NCBI GenBank assembly: GCA_023423895.1
Contig: JAFAER010000041.1
Location: 1 to 64,000 of the forward strand
Direction of reading: 5' to 3'
Origin: Pseudomonadota bacterium
GTDB lineage: Bacteria > Myxococcota_A > Polyangia > Polyangiales > Polyangiaceae
Length of the DNA stretch: 64,000 nucleotides
Shown: in pieces, positions 55,059-63,897 of the stretch
Position numbering within the stretch: the stretch's first letter is position 1
Layout: each line of letters begins with the position of its first letter
The notes under the pieces: generated by a model
What the model was told of the DNA's origin: nothing
Database searches by the model: none
The model's input: only the letters and a program-made list of their open reading frames with translations
Made by a program: the position numbers and the translations under genes

Positions 55059-56519
55059 TCAGTCGTTGGTGCCGAGCTTGCGCTCGATCGCCTCGAGATG
55101 CGCGCGGACCTCGGGGTCGGTCGTCCGGAGGTGCTCGACCTTGCGCACGGCGCTCATGACGGTCGTGTGATCGCGGTTGCCGAAGGCGCGACCGAGCTCT
55201 GGGAAGCTGCACTTGAGGCGCTGCTTGCAGAGGTACATCGCGACGTGACGGGCGAACGCGATGCTCTTGTGGCGGTCCTTCGAGAGAAGGTCGCTGGTGC
55301 GGAGCTTGAAGTGGTGGCAGACGACGCGCTGGATGTCGTCGACGCCTGCTTCGTTCGGACGCGGGCTCGTCGTCGCCGCGAGCTCCTGCCGAGCGAAGTC
55401 GAGGTCGATCTGCCGCTGGAGAAGCGACGACTTCGCGGCGAGGCGGATGAGCGTCCCTTCGAGCTCGCGGACGTTGGAGCGGATCGTCTGGGCGAGGTAG
55501 AGGACCACCTCGTCGGCGAGCTCGATCTGCTCCATCTGCGCCTTCTTGCGAAGGATCGCGACGCGCGTCTCGAGCTCCGGGCCCTGGATGTCGGCGACGA
55601 GGCCCCACGAGAAGCGCGAGACGAGCCGCTCCTCCATGCGCTCGAGCTGCTGCGGGTACTTGTCGCTCGTGACGATGATCTGCTTGTCCGCCTGGTGGAG
55701 CGCGTTGAACGCGTGGAAGAACTCCTCCTGCGTCTGCGTCTTCGAGGCGAGGAACTGGATGTCGTCGACGAGGAGGAGGTCGCAGCGATCGCGGTAGCGG
55801 CTGCGGAACTCGCTCATCCGGTTCTCCTGGAGAGACTGGACGAACTCGTTCACGAACTTCTCGGCCGAGACGTACAGGATGCGCGAGTGCGGACGCTCCG
55901 CGCGGATGCGATGCGCGACGGCGTGGACGAGATGGGTCTTCCCGAGGCCGGTCCCGCCGCACAAAAAGAGCGGGTTGTGCCGAGGGCCACCGCCTCCGGC
56001 AGCGCCGATCGCCGCGGCGTGCGCGAGTTGGTTCGACGGGCCGACGACGAAGTTCCCGAACGTGTACTTCGGGTTCAAGCCCTCGACGGGAGGCGCCGCC
56101 TTCATCGTTGCCGGCGTTCGGCGTGACGTCGGAGGCTCGTCGTCCATGTGCAAAGACTGACCGTTCACGTCGTCGGTCGGACGCGCGACGTGCAGGCCAT
56201 TGGACGACTGGACCTGCGTGCGCATTCCCGATCCGTTCTCGCGCAGCGAGGTCGCCACCGGACGTTCGAGCTCCCCGCCCACGCTCCAGGCGATCTGCAC
56301 GCTCCAGCCCGTCTGGCTACGCAAGTAGTCGACGAGCGTCGGGAGAAAGTGCTGGTCGACCCATTCGCGCACGAACTCGTCGCGTGCACGCAGGCACACG
56401 ACGCCATCCGTCATGCCGTCGAACTGCACGCCAGAAAACCACTGCTCGAAGCTCGCGGGCGATTTCGACCGTGTGAAGGCGACAGCTTCGTTCCAGAGCG
56501 ATTCGTGCTGCATCCTCAT
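55059..56519 (-). CDS. dnaA: Chromosomal replication initiator DnaA
   Basis: 486 aa from ATG 56519; ATG 56513 and GTG 56558 are alternatives. Domain I (about 1-80) mediates DnaB/DnaA contacts; a variable domain II linker follows. AAA+ domain III has Walker A GGTGLGKT (about 188-195) and Walker B LLLVDDIQFL. Domain IV carries the DnaA-box recognition signature AFGNRDHTTVMSAVRKVE. It binds DnaA boxes and melts oriC. The 5' region contains box-like sites and may be the origin itself. Confidence 0.97.
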   Translation of the reverse strand: MRMQHESLWNEAVAFTRSKSPASFEQWFSGVQFDGMTDGVVCLRARDEFVREWVDQHFLPTLVDYLRSQTGWSVQIAWSVGGELERPVATSLRENGSGMRTQVQSSNGLHVARPTDDVNGQSLHMDDEPPTSRRTPATMKAAPPVEGLNPKYTFGNFVVGPSNQLAHAAAIGAAGGGGPRHNPLFLCGGTGLGKTHLVHAVAHRIRAERPHSRILYVSAEKFVNEFVQSLQENRMSEFRSRYRDRCDLLLVDDIQFLASKTQTQEEFFHAFNALHQADKQIIVTSDKYPQQLERMEERLVSRFSWGLVADIQGPELETRVAILRKKAQMEQIELADEVVLYLAQTIRSNVRELEGTLIRLAAKSSLLQRQIDLDFARQELAATTSPRPNEAGVDDIQRVVCHHFKLRTSDLLSKDRHKSIAFARHVAMYLCKQRLKCSFPELGRAFGNRDHTTVMSAVRKVEHLRTTDPEVRAHLEAIERKLGTND

Positions 56520-57261
56520 CCGTTCCAGCGAATGAAAATCCTTGGCGCCTCGCGGCACCCATCTTTCCGTTAATCTCAGCCCGTCAACGTGGCCCGCTCA
56601 TGCGGGCTTCAGCTCGAACTGGCCCCACCCGTATTCACAAATTCTCCACAGGCCTGTGGACACTGCGCACGAGCCCCTGTGCTCTCGACGTCAGCTCCGA
56701 CATGCACCGTGAAAAGTCCTTCTCCGGACAAAGGTCTCCTTGCCTTCCCAGACGCTCACTTCATGAAGCGGGTCGGAGACGGATCGGAACTCGTTCTTCG
56801 TGACGCCCCGGCACAGCGGACGATCGAGGATGAGCACTCCGCATTCTCACCTGCGTCTCGCTGCCGAAGCAACCTGCCGCAGGGTCGGAGCACTGATCGC
56901 CGACCTCCCGTCGTGATCGGAATGATGGAGCTAGCACCGTCTGCGAACGCTCGTCATGTCCATTGTTGCAGAACGTCGCAACTGCGGAGAGCCATTCAGT
57001 TTTATTCCTTGTAAACCGCCACGGAAATGCCGGCGGTGCGCATGCAAATTCGCGGATGGCGGATAAGTCCATGACGTCTCTCCGTAATCGGAGCGTTGCG
57101 CAGAAGACGCATTTCCAGCCAGCCGGATTTGCCGTGCTTCTCGCTGTCAAGAGACGACGATCTACCGTGATTTCTAGGCCCGATCGCATGAGACCCCGGA
57201 TCACGTTTTTGCCGAAAAGTTGTCCAGAGGGCTCGTGCGTTGGTTAGGGTGGCCGCGCTTG
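56520..57261. other. Candidate oriC / dnaA control region
   Basis: About 740 nt upstream of dnaA carry no convincing gene. Three DnaA-box-like sites cluster at 56631-56663: GTATTCACA, TTCTCCACA (8 of 9 matches each to TTATNCACA) and an inverted TGTGGACAC. A fourth weak match, TTGTCCAGA, is at 57220-57228. A hairpin GCCCGC/GCGGGC lies at 56592-56607. A comparatively AT-rich stretch is near 56998-57016. The position next to dnaA fits a bacterial origin, but few strong boxes are present, so it may only be the dnaA autoregulatory region. Confidence 0.5.
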
Positions 57262-58260
57262 GTGTTCCGCTCGTCGTCCGTCGCTCGCGCTCTGGTTGCC
57301 GGCCTCGTTGCCGCTGCCAGCTTCGCGTCGTCCGGGCGTGTGCATGCTGCACCTTCTTCGACCTCCATCGAGCAGGGCTACGAGCTCGGCGAGGTCCAGC
57401 ACCCTCGATCGGTCGCGTTGGCTGGAGCGCAACAGGTGTGGGGCGGCTCCACGACAGCGCTTTTCGTCAACCCGGCGAACCTGCCGCTCTACCGCGTCTA
57501 CCACCTCGAAGGCCTGGCGGCGTTCAGCCCCGAGGCCGGGCGGCAGAGCTATGGCGGCGCCGTCGTCGACTCGAGCACGAGCCGGCTCGCGGGCGGGTTC
57601 GGAGGCACGTGGTCGCAGATGGATGCCGACGGGATCCGCCGTCAGTGGACGGACCTCCGCCTCGGCCTCGCGTATCCGCTCGGTGACCGCGTCCAGCTCG
57701 GCCTTACGGGGCGCTACCTCCGCGTGAACCAGGGCACGACGCGCGGTCCCTTCGGAGCGAGCCTCGCCTCGGACGGGACGTCGTCCGAGCCGCTCGTCAA
57801 CGAGTTCACGTTCGACGCCGGGGCCGCGATCGCGATCACGCAGCAGCTTCGCCTCGCCGTCAGCGGGCGGAACCTCACCGCACCCGGTCATGGCCTCATG
57901 CCGCTGGGTCTCGGCGGCGGTCTCGGCTGGTCCAACCGCTCCTTCACGATCGAGGCGAACTCGCTCGTCGACTTCACGACCTTCGGCTCCGCGCGGATGC
58001 GTGCGATGGGCGGCGCCGAGCTCCTCCTGGCCGATCGATTCCCGCTCCGTGCGGGCTACCGCTACGACGCAGGCATGAAGACGCATGCCGTCGGCCTCGG
58101 CGCTGGTTATGTCGACCGGCGCTTCTCGATCGAGGTCGGCGGACGGCGTGACGTCGTCGCCGATCATCCGTCGACGATGATCTCCGTCGGCCTTCGCCTG
58201 TTCATCGACTCCGGCGGTGCGACCGGCGGCGGTGGTGGCGACTCGGGCGACTCGCTCTGA
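57262..58260 (+). CDS. Outer-membrane beta-barrel-like protein
   Basis: About 332 aa if GTG 57262 is used; TTG 57220 and GTG 57235 are possible. A signal peptide (VARALVAGLVAAASFASSG, ending VHA) is followed by the NPANLPLYR element seen in PorV/FadL-like proteins and then alternating amphipathic strands with Gly-rich turns to the end, typical of a beta-barrel. A Gly/Asp-rich tail closes it. It is transcribed away from dnaA. Function as a transport or structural outer-membrane protein is inferred. Confidence 0.7.
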   Translation: MFRSSSVARALVAGLVAAASFASSGRVHAAPSSTSIEQGYELGEVQHPRSVALAGAQQVWGGSTTALFVNPANLPLYRVYHLEGLAAFSPEAGRQSYGGAVVDSSTSRLAGGFGGTWSQMDADGIRRQWTDLRLGLAYPLGDRVQLGLTGRYLRVNQGTTRGPFGASLASDGTSSEPLVNEFTFDAGAAIAITQQLRLAVSGRNLTAPGHGLMPLGLGGGLGWSNRSFTIEANSLVDFTTFGSARMRAMGGAELLLADRFPLRAGYRYDAGMKTHAVGLGAGYVDRRFSIEVGGRRDVVADHPSTMISVGLRLFIDSGGATGGGGGDSGDSL

Positions 58261-58266
58261 CCGACG

Positions 58267-59121
58267 TCAGCGACGATCGGGAGTCTTCGGAGCAGCGTGC
58301 CAGAGGCGCACGCAGAGGTCGTCGCTCGCGTGCCGCACGGAGAGGACCGGAGCGATGGCGCCCTGGCGATCGCTCTCCGCGGGTCGCGGCGAGATCGCGA
58401 CCGCGAGCGGATGCGGGTCCGCCTCCGGCCCGCACAGCCGCGCCTCGACCCGAACGAGCGGCAGGGCGGGCGCCACGGCCGTCGCCGTGATGCGCCCCAG
58501 CGTGAGCGGATTCCCGCGCAACGCGCCGAGACGGACGACCACGGACGAAGCGCCTGCCGCATCGGGCTGAGTCGCGTCGACGAGCGATCGGATGCGGAGC
58601 GACGCCATGTTGCCGCCGCGAGCGAAGGCCTTCGACAGGGTATCCGCCGGGACGGTGACGACGATCCCTGCCATCGTCTCGCGACCGAGCAGCGGATGCG
58701 CCGACGTCGGCCGACGCGGCACGCGCTCGACGGCCAGGACCTCTCCGGCGTCGTCGTCATCCGGCTCGAGCGCTCCGTCGCCGAGCGCGACGAGACGGGC
58801 ATCGATCGCGCGCGGGCCGGGCGCACCGAACGCCACATGGAAGCGGAGCGGCTCGCCCTTCCATTCGCCGCGAGGAAGGTTCACCTCCTGGATGACGGCG
58901 ATCGCGCCGCCATGGCCGTGGCTGACCAGCTTCACGCGCGCGATGCTCGGAAGCATCGCCAGCGGAGGTGGGGGCGGAGCCGGCGGCGGCGGCGCGGGCG
59001 CCTTTGCAGCAGGCTTCATGCCAGGCTTCTGCGGCGGCGCAGCGGGTGCACCGCGGACGACGGCAACGATCGAACCGAAGAGCGCCAACATCACGGCACA
59101 CGTCCGCCGTGTGCGACGCAT
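58267..59121 (-). CDS. Secreted protein with Pro-rich linker, unknown function
   Basis: 284 aa from ATG 59121, overlapping the upstream stop by 1 nt (TGATG). An N-terminal signal (CAVMLALFGSIVAVVRGAPA) is followed by a Lys/Ala/Pro spacer with runs of prolines (about 35-60) and a beta-rich domain without recognised motif. The overlap indicates the last gene of the miaE operon. It converges with the beta-barrel gene, ending 6 nt from it. Confidence 0.65.
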   Translation of the reverse strand: MRRTRRTCAVMLALFGSIVAVVRGAPAAPPQKPGMKPAAKAPAPPPPAPPPPPLAMLPSIARVKLVSHGHGGAIAVIQEVNLPRGEWKGEPLRFHVAFGAPGPRAIDARLVALGDGALEPDDDDAGEVLAVERVPRRPTSAHPLLGRETMAGIVVTVPADTLSKAFARGGNMASLRIRSLVDATQPDAAGASSVVVRLGALRGNPLTLGRITATAVAPALPLVRVEARLCGPEADPHPLAVAISPRPAESDRQGAIAPVLSVRHASDDLCVRLWHAAPKTPDRR

Positions 59122-60581
59122 CAACCGAGCAGCTCCTCGAACGTGCGTGCGATCGGACGTGCCGCTTCTCCAGCGGGGACGTCGCCCTGCCACACCGGTC
59201 CGGCGGCGAGGCTCGTCAGATACGCGCCCGCACGGGGATTGTCGAACCAGTCCTCGTCGAATCGATCGACGAGCCCGCGGACGAAGTCGAACGTCCGCAC
59301 CGCCGCGAGGAGCCGCGCGGGCACATCGACGCGGGCGTTGCCCGAGAAGCCGCCGAACGACCACAGCGCAGCGAGCACCGGAGGCAGCGGTGCCCCGAAG
59401 AGGCGCGACGTCAGCTCTTCGACTTCGTCGCCACGGACCGCCTCCGAGAGCCCGGCGAGAAGCTGCCCGGCGTGCATGCGTAGCGCGTGGAGGAGCGAAC
59501 GCGCGAGCACGCGCGCATGAGCGTCCGCTGGACGCGTCGGGAGTCCGAGCTTTCGCTTCGCGAACACGCGGCCGGCAACGGCGACGGCGAGCGCATCACC
59601 GAACAGATACGCCTCGACCGGATATGGATCCCGCGCGAGCGCGAACGGCAGCGACCGCGCGACGCCGTTCAGACGCAGGGCAAAGCCCCATCTCGCCGCC
59701 GCCCGAAGGAAGCTCGCACCGCCGATCGCCGCGGGCAGCTCCGCGATGCGTGGCGATCGAGGCGCGATCGTGCGGAAGACGTCCTCGAGCCAGCGCGCGT
59801 TCAGCCGCGCCGGCCATCCCTCGCGAGCGTCCTGGGCGAAAGCGTCGTGGATGGTCCGAGACGGGTCCGTCGAGCCCGCGCCCGTCCGGCGACGGAGCTC
59901 CTTGTGCAGCTCGCCGGCGAGCGGCTCCGTCGCATCGAGAACGGCGCGCGCGAGCGCCTCGAGCTTCGCGATGCCCCCGCCTTCGACGGACGTGGCGAGC
60001 GCCCAAGGGTGCTCGAGGCCGAGCCGGCGCGCCGCTTCGAACCGGCGCGCGCGAAGCTCTTTGCGAGCTGCGACGACCGGAGGCGCGAGGTGCTCGAGCC
60101 TCCGCAGCGCGATGTCCGCCGCGGCCGGCGCCGGCGCATCGACGAGCGCAGCCCTCGCAGCGGCGAACGTCACGAGCGACGCTCCGAGATCCGGCGCCGC
60201 GCCGGGGACCGGTCCCGACGGCGTGCTCATGATCGCGCGTTCACGCGCTGCCGCAGAGGCGAGCGTCGGATCGGGCGCGTGGACGGCTTCGGCTTCGTCG
60301 ACCGCGAGGTCCCAACCGATTCGTGCCTGCAAGAGCTCGTGGACCCATCGCAAGAGCGCGTCACGGTGCAGCGCCTGGGCCGCTCCCGCATCGAGCTCGC
60401 GAAGCGCCTTGAATGCGGACTGCCCGGTGACCTCACGCACGCCCACGAAGGGATCGCGCGCGCGTGCTTCGTCACGCCCGTCCTTCGTGCCGAGGAGCGC
60501 CCGCGACTGCTCGAGCGACTTCTGCGCACGAGCGACGCGTGTGTCGAACGCCGGTAGCTCGATCGGTCCTTCGAGGCTCAT
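59121..60581 (-). CDS. Uncharacterised 486-aa protein
   Basis: The protein is helical, Ala/Arg/Leu-rich, without signal peptide or membrane helix, so cytoplasmic. A conserved-looking block near the C-terminus, DEDWFDNPRAGAYLTSLA, is reminiscent of metallopeptidase-related families, but there is no HExxH zinc motif. I assign no function. It overlaps miaE by 4 nt (stop/start) and the secreted protein by 1 nt, so the three are coupled; a role linked to tRNA or protein handling would be speculation. Confidence 0.65.
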   Translation of the reverse strand: MSLEGPIELPAFDTRVARAQKSLEQSRALLGTKDGRDEARARDPFVGVREVTGQSAFKALRELDAGAAQALHRDALLRWVHELLQARIGWDLAVDEAEAVHAPDPTLASAAARERAIMSTPSGPVPGAAPDLGASLVTFAAARAALVDAPAPAAADIALRRLEHLAPPVVAARKELRARRFEAARRLGLEHPWALATSVEGGGIAKLEALARAVLDATEPLAGELHKELRRRTGAGSTDPSRTIHDAFAQDAREGWPARLNARWLEDVFRTIAPRSPRIAELPAAIGGASFLRAAARWGFALRLNGVARSLPFALARDPYPVEAYLFGDALAVAVAGRVFAKRKLGLPTRPADAHARVLARSLLHALRMHAGQLLAGLSEAVRGDEVEELTSRLFGAPLPPVLAALWSFGGFSGNARVDVPARLLAAVRTFDFVRGLVDRFDEDWFDNPRAGAYLTSLAAGPVWQGDVPAGEAARPIARTFEELLG

Positions 60582-61186
60582 CCGTGGACCGTCCCCCGCT
60601 CTTCTCGGGCGGCGAGCGAGCGAACGATGCGCGCTTCGGCCTCGGCGAGCCGATCGAGCCGCGCCTCGACGAGATCGCCGAGCGGCCCTGCTGCCCGGAC
60701 GGCAAGGTCGACGTATTGCCGATAGTGGCGTGCCTCACACGCGAACAGCTCGTCGTAGAAGGCGCGGAGGTCGGCCGGACAGCTCGCGGGCAACGCCTGG
60801 ATGAGCAGCTTGAATCGTTCGCACGACCGCGCCTCGATGAGCGCGCCCACGAGGAGTCGATCAGTCACGAGCGGGAGCTCGGACGCCGGCAGAGTGTTCA
60901 TCGCGCGGCGGAGCTCGGCAGCGTAGTCGTCCACCGGCGGCGGTCCGAGGCGCAGGCCGCGTGCTTCGAGGAAGTCGACCACGCGCTGGAAGTGCTCGAG
61001 CTCCTCGCGCGCGAGAATGGTCAGCGCACGGACGAGGCCGAGATCGCTCGAATGACGGACGACGAGCGAGAGCGCGTTCGTGGCGGCCTTCATCTCGCAG
61101 TGCGCGTGATCGACGAGGACCGCGTCGAGGTCCTTCACGGCGTTCGTCGCCCAGGCAGAGTCCGTGGCAGCGCGAAGGCAGAACAT
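60578..61186 (-). CDS. miaE: tRNA-(ms2io6A)-hydroxylase
   Basis: 202 aa from ATG 61186. The non-haem diiron ligands are visible as in the ferritin-like MiaE family: DHAHCEMKAA (Glu31 region), REELEHFQR (Glu62, His65), a third Glu in IEARSCERF and CEARHYRQY. It hydroxylates the isopentenyl side chain of ms2i6A at position 37 of tRNA. MiaE is more often found in gammaproteobacteria, so its presence here is notable but not unique. It starts the operon with two uncharacterised genes. Confidence 0.93.
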   Translation of the reverse strand: MFCLRAATDSAWATNAVKDLDAVLVDHAHCEMKAATNALSLVVRHSSDLGLVRALTILAREELEHFQRVVDFLEARGLRLGPPPVDDYAAELRRAMNTLPASELPLVTDRLLVGALIEARSCERFKLLIQALPASCPADLRAFYDELFACEARHYRQYVDLAVRAAGPLGDLVEARLDRLAEAEARIVRSLAAREERGTVHG

Positions 61187-61301
61187 TCGTGCCTGGGATA
61201 GCACGGCGTCGCGGGGGGACCGAAGGGGTCGCGCGCGGGGCGGGAGGGAGCGGCGCGTTCGGAAGCGAGGTGTACGGGCTCGACGCCGAGGCGGCCGCGC
61301 G

Positions 61302-61832
61302 TCAGGCTCCGGCCGACGGCCGCCGCGCGGCGCCGAGGCGACCGCCCCACGAGGCGAAGCCGATCGCGACGGCAAACGTCACCGCCGCCGCGATGAGCGT
61401 GGGTGCGGTGAACCCCGCAAACGCCATCGCGCTCGCGATGAACGCGGTCACACCGCCGGACATGGCGGCCTCGCGAACGCCGGTTCCACTGCCGAAGCGT
61501 CCGACGACGAAGCCGCCGCCGAACGACGCGATGGCAAGGCCGACGATGTTCGGCAGCGCGACCGTGGCCATGAGCCGCGCGCGCTCGCCCGAGGTCATCG
61601 CGGCAAGCGCGAGGTCGATGGCGTCCCTCGACGCGTCCGCGCCGAACCGACTCGCCATCACCTTCGCGGAGACCGCTCCGGCCGCGTAGGCCAGCGGGAG
61701 CCAGGCCGCGAAGATCGCGACCGTTCCGAACCCGACCCAATGCCAGGGCGGCCGCGCCTCGTCGTCCGACGGCTCGGAGTCGGCGGGCGGCGTGGCATTC
61801 GGCAGAACGGGGAGGTGGCGGCGCTGGGCCAT
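61302..61832 (-). CDS. Integral membrane protein, about four helices
   Basis: 176 aa. A hydrophilic N-terminus of about 30 residues is followed by hydrophobic helices VAIFAAWLPLAYAAG, VALPNIVGLAIASFGGG, AAMSGGVTAFIASAMAFAG and TLIAAAVTFAVAIGFAS. Ala/Gly-rich small-residue packing is evident. No family is recognised. It faces the thioesterase gene, with only 46 nt between the starts. Confidence 0.7.
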   Translation of the reverse strand: MAQRRHLPVLPNATPPADSEPSDDEARPPWHWVGFGTVAIFAAWLPLAYAAGAVSAKVMASRFGADASRDAIDLALAAMTSGERARLMATVALPNIVGLAIASFGGGFVVGRFGSGTGVREAAMSGGVTAFIASAMAFAGFTAPTLIAAAVTFAVAIGFASWGGRLGAARRPSAGA

Positions 61833-61878
61833 CGGTGACGTATCCCAAGCTTACCTCGCGATGTGCTAATCGCGAGGC

Positions 61879-62316
61879 GTGACCTCCGTCTTCGCTTCGA
61901 TCGATCCACAGAAGAGCACGAGCGCAATGGATCTGCGCGTGCGGTTCTGCGAGACGGACCTCATGGGCATCGTTCATCACGGCTCGTACCTCGTGTATTT
62001 CGAGGCCGGCCGCGTCGAATGGCTGCGGCGGCGAGGCGTGACGTACGCCGACTGGGCCAACCGCGGCGTGCACCTGCCCGTGGTGGAGGCGCACGTCGGC
62101 TACAAGGCCCCGTCGCGGTTCGACGATCTGCTCGTGGTCGAGACGACGCTCTCCGAGCTCCGCTCGGTCTCGATGAAGTTCTCGTATGTCATCCGCCGTG
62201 ACGGGACGTTGATCGCCGAGGGCTACACCCGCCTCGGCTGCATCGACGCGCAGCACAAGCTCTTGCGTATTCCGGATCACATGCGTGACGTGCTGCTCGC
62301 GGCAGAGCAGGCCTGA
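61879..62316 (+). CDS. 4HBT-fold acyl-CoA thioesterase (YbgC-like)
   Basis: 145 aa from GTG 61879; the next in-frame ATG (61927) would remove 16 residues. The hot-dog-fold active site is FCETDLMGIVHHGSYLVYFE, with Asp27 the expected catalytic residue, and the EWLRRRG helix follows. It hydrolyses acyl-CoA thioesters; in related bacteria YbgC can associate with the Tol-Pal envelope system, which is not seen here. It converges with the kinase, 2 nt apart. Confidence 0.9.
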   Translation: MTSVFASIDPQKSTSAMDLRVRFCETDLMGIVHHGSYLVYFEAGRVEWLRRRGVTYADWANRGVHLPVVEAHVGYKAPSRFDDLLVVETTLSELRSVSMKFSYVIRRDGTLIAEGYTRLGCIDAQHKLLRIPDHMRDVLLAAEQA

Positions 62317-62318
62317 GC

Positions 62319-63680
62319 TTACGACGTCGCCGCGTTGCAGGCGGCGTGGCCCACCGCGCACGACGCGGCGAGCAGGAGCGTGAGCACGAAGAGCACGATC
62401 GTGATCGGGACGATCGGGCTCGTGCCGTCGGCACGCACGAACGGCCTTCGCCGCTGGCCGGGTGGAAGCGTCCCCAGTGGCGGGCTCGGGCTGACGCCAT
62501 AAGGCGCCATCGGCGCGTGGTGGTAGCCAGGCATCGGCGCATGGGGCGGCGCGGCGTAGCCCGGGGGGCGTGTGCCCGGCGGCGGCCCGGTCATCTGGAG
62601 CGAAGCAGGCATCATCGGCGCGGAGACGGGCACCGCTGTCATCGCTCGCGGCGTCGGCGGTGAAGCGGGCGCGTTCGGCGCGTTCGGCGCATTCGGCGCA
62701 TTCGTGATGGGCGCCTGCATCGTCGTCCCACCGCGTGCACCGTCACGTGCCGCGAGGAGCGCGGCCCAGAGCTCACCGACGGATGCGAAGCGCTCGTTCG
62801 GATCGACGGCGAGGGCCCGCCGGCAGACCGCCTCGATCGCGTCGGGGATGTTGGCCCCGCGCGTGCGCGGCGTCGGCCGGCGGTCGCGGTCCGTCGCCAC
62901 CTTCATGATGCCGATGACGTCGCGCTCCTCGACCGGCTTCCGATCGGTGAGCATCTCGGTGAAGAGCAGCGCCAGCGCGTAGACGTCTGTCCGCAGCCCC
63001 GTGGCTCCGAGGCGCGGATCGAGCTGCTCCGGCGCGGCATAGAGCCACGTGAAGGACGCGAACGTGCCCTTCGTCCCTGCGGACTCGCCCTCCTTCATGA
63101 TCTTCGCGATCCCGAAGTCGAGGACCTTCACCTGCGGGCCCTGCCCTCCGAGCGCGCGCGGCGACAGCAAGAAGATGTTGGCCGGCTTCACGTCCCGGTG
63201 GGCGACCTGCTGCTGATGCGCTGCGGCAAGCCCGTCCACGGCGGGCTCGAGGATGGCGAAGGCCTCGGCGAGTGAACGTCCGCGAAGCCCACGGCGCCGG
63301 CGTTCCTCGAGATCGTCGGCGAGCGAGCGACCTTCGAGCCACTCGAGCACCATGAACGGCGCCCACGCGCCCGAGGGCATGGTGGCCGCACCGAAGTCGA
63401 GCGAGCGCACGATGTGAAGCGACGCCTGCGACAGCGTGTAGAGCAGCCGCGCCTCGGCACGGAATTTCTCGAGGATGAGCGCGTTGATGCGGGGATCGCC
63501 GCCGTCGAGGCCCTTCAGGACCTTGATCGCGATGGGCTGGTCCAGCGAGAGGTGACGTCCCCGGTAGACGACCCCGAAGCCCCCTTCCCCGACGACCGCG
63601 TCGACGCGGTATTGCCCCTCGAGCAGCGTGCCCGCGAGCCCGAACGGGTCCTGGAGGATGCTGCCGTCGTTCACCGCCAT
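62319..63680 (-). CDS. Membrane-anchored Ser/Thr kinase with Pro-rich linker
   Basis: 453 aa from ATG 63680. Kinase domain about 24-310: GEGGFG loop, Lys53, HRD 161-163, DFG 188-190 and a modified APEQ. A long Pro/Ala/Met linker with an NAPNAPNAPNAP run (DNA near 62666-62703 is a 9-nt tandem repeat) leads to one C-terminal transmembrane helix (VPITIVLFVLTLLLAAS). The kinase is thus cytoplasmic with a short periplasmic tail. It shows the Hanks-type architecture common in myxobacteria. Confidence 0.93.
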   Translation of the reverse strand: MAVNDGSILQDPFGLAGTLLEGQYRVDAVVGEGGFGVVYRGRHLSLDQPIAIKVLKGLDGGDPRINALILEKFRAEARLLYTLSQASLHIVRSLDFGAATMPSGAWAPFMVLEWLEGRSLADDLEERRRRGLRGRSLAEAFAILEPAVDGLAAAHQQQVAHRDVKPANIFLLSPRALGGQGPQVKVLDFGIAKIMKEGESAGTKGTFASFTWLYAAPEQLDPRLGATGLRTDVYALALLFTEMLTDRKPVEERDVIGIMKVATDRDRRPTPRTRGANIPDAIEAVCRRALAVDPNERFASVGELWAALLAARDGARGGTTMQAPITNAPNAPNAPNAPASPPTPRAMTAVPVSAPMMPASLQMTGPPPGTRPPGYAAPPHAPMPGYHHAPMAPYGVSPSPPLGTLPPGQRRRPFVRADGTSPIVPITIVLFVLTLLLAASCAVGHAACNAATS

Positions 63681-63750
63681 CCATTTCTTATCCCAGGCCG
63701 TCGCGGGTGTCGCGTTCGGTGTCCGGACCTCGTCGCCGGCGAGGGGCGCG

Positions 63751-63813
63751 ACGAGGGCGAGACGAGGGCGAGACGAGGGCGAGACGAGGACGAGGGCGAG
63801 GGGCGAGACGAGG
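63751..63813. repeat. 11-bp GACGAGGGCGA minisatellite
   Basis: Three perfect consecutive copies of ACGAGGGCGAG occupy 63751-63783, with degenerate copies to about 63813. The tract sits in the 217-nt gap between the kinase start and the final lipoprotein, so its copy number could alter promoter spacing of either divergent gene. Confidence 0.7.
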
Positions 63814-63897
63814 CAAGAGAACTCGCGCGCCGCTCCTCGTCCTGCGGTACGCTGCAGGCAGCCCATGGATGATTGCTCCAAGGGCCCGCTCCAACCG

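Noticed and set aside
62666..62703. 9-nt tandem repeat as a non-coding element
   Set aside because: It lies inside the kinase gene and encodes its NAP linker repeats.
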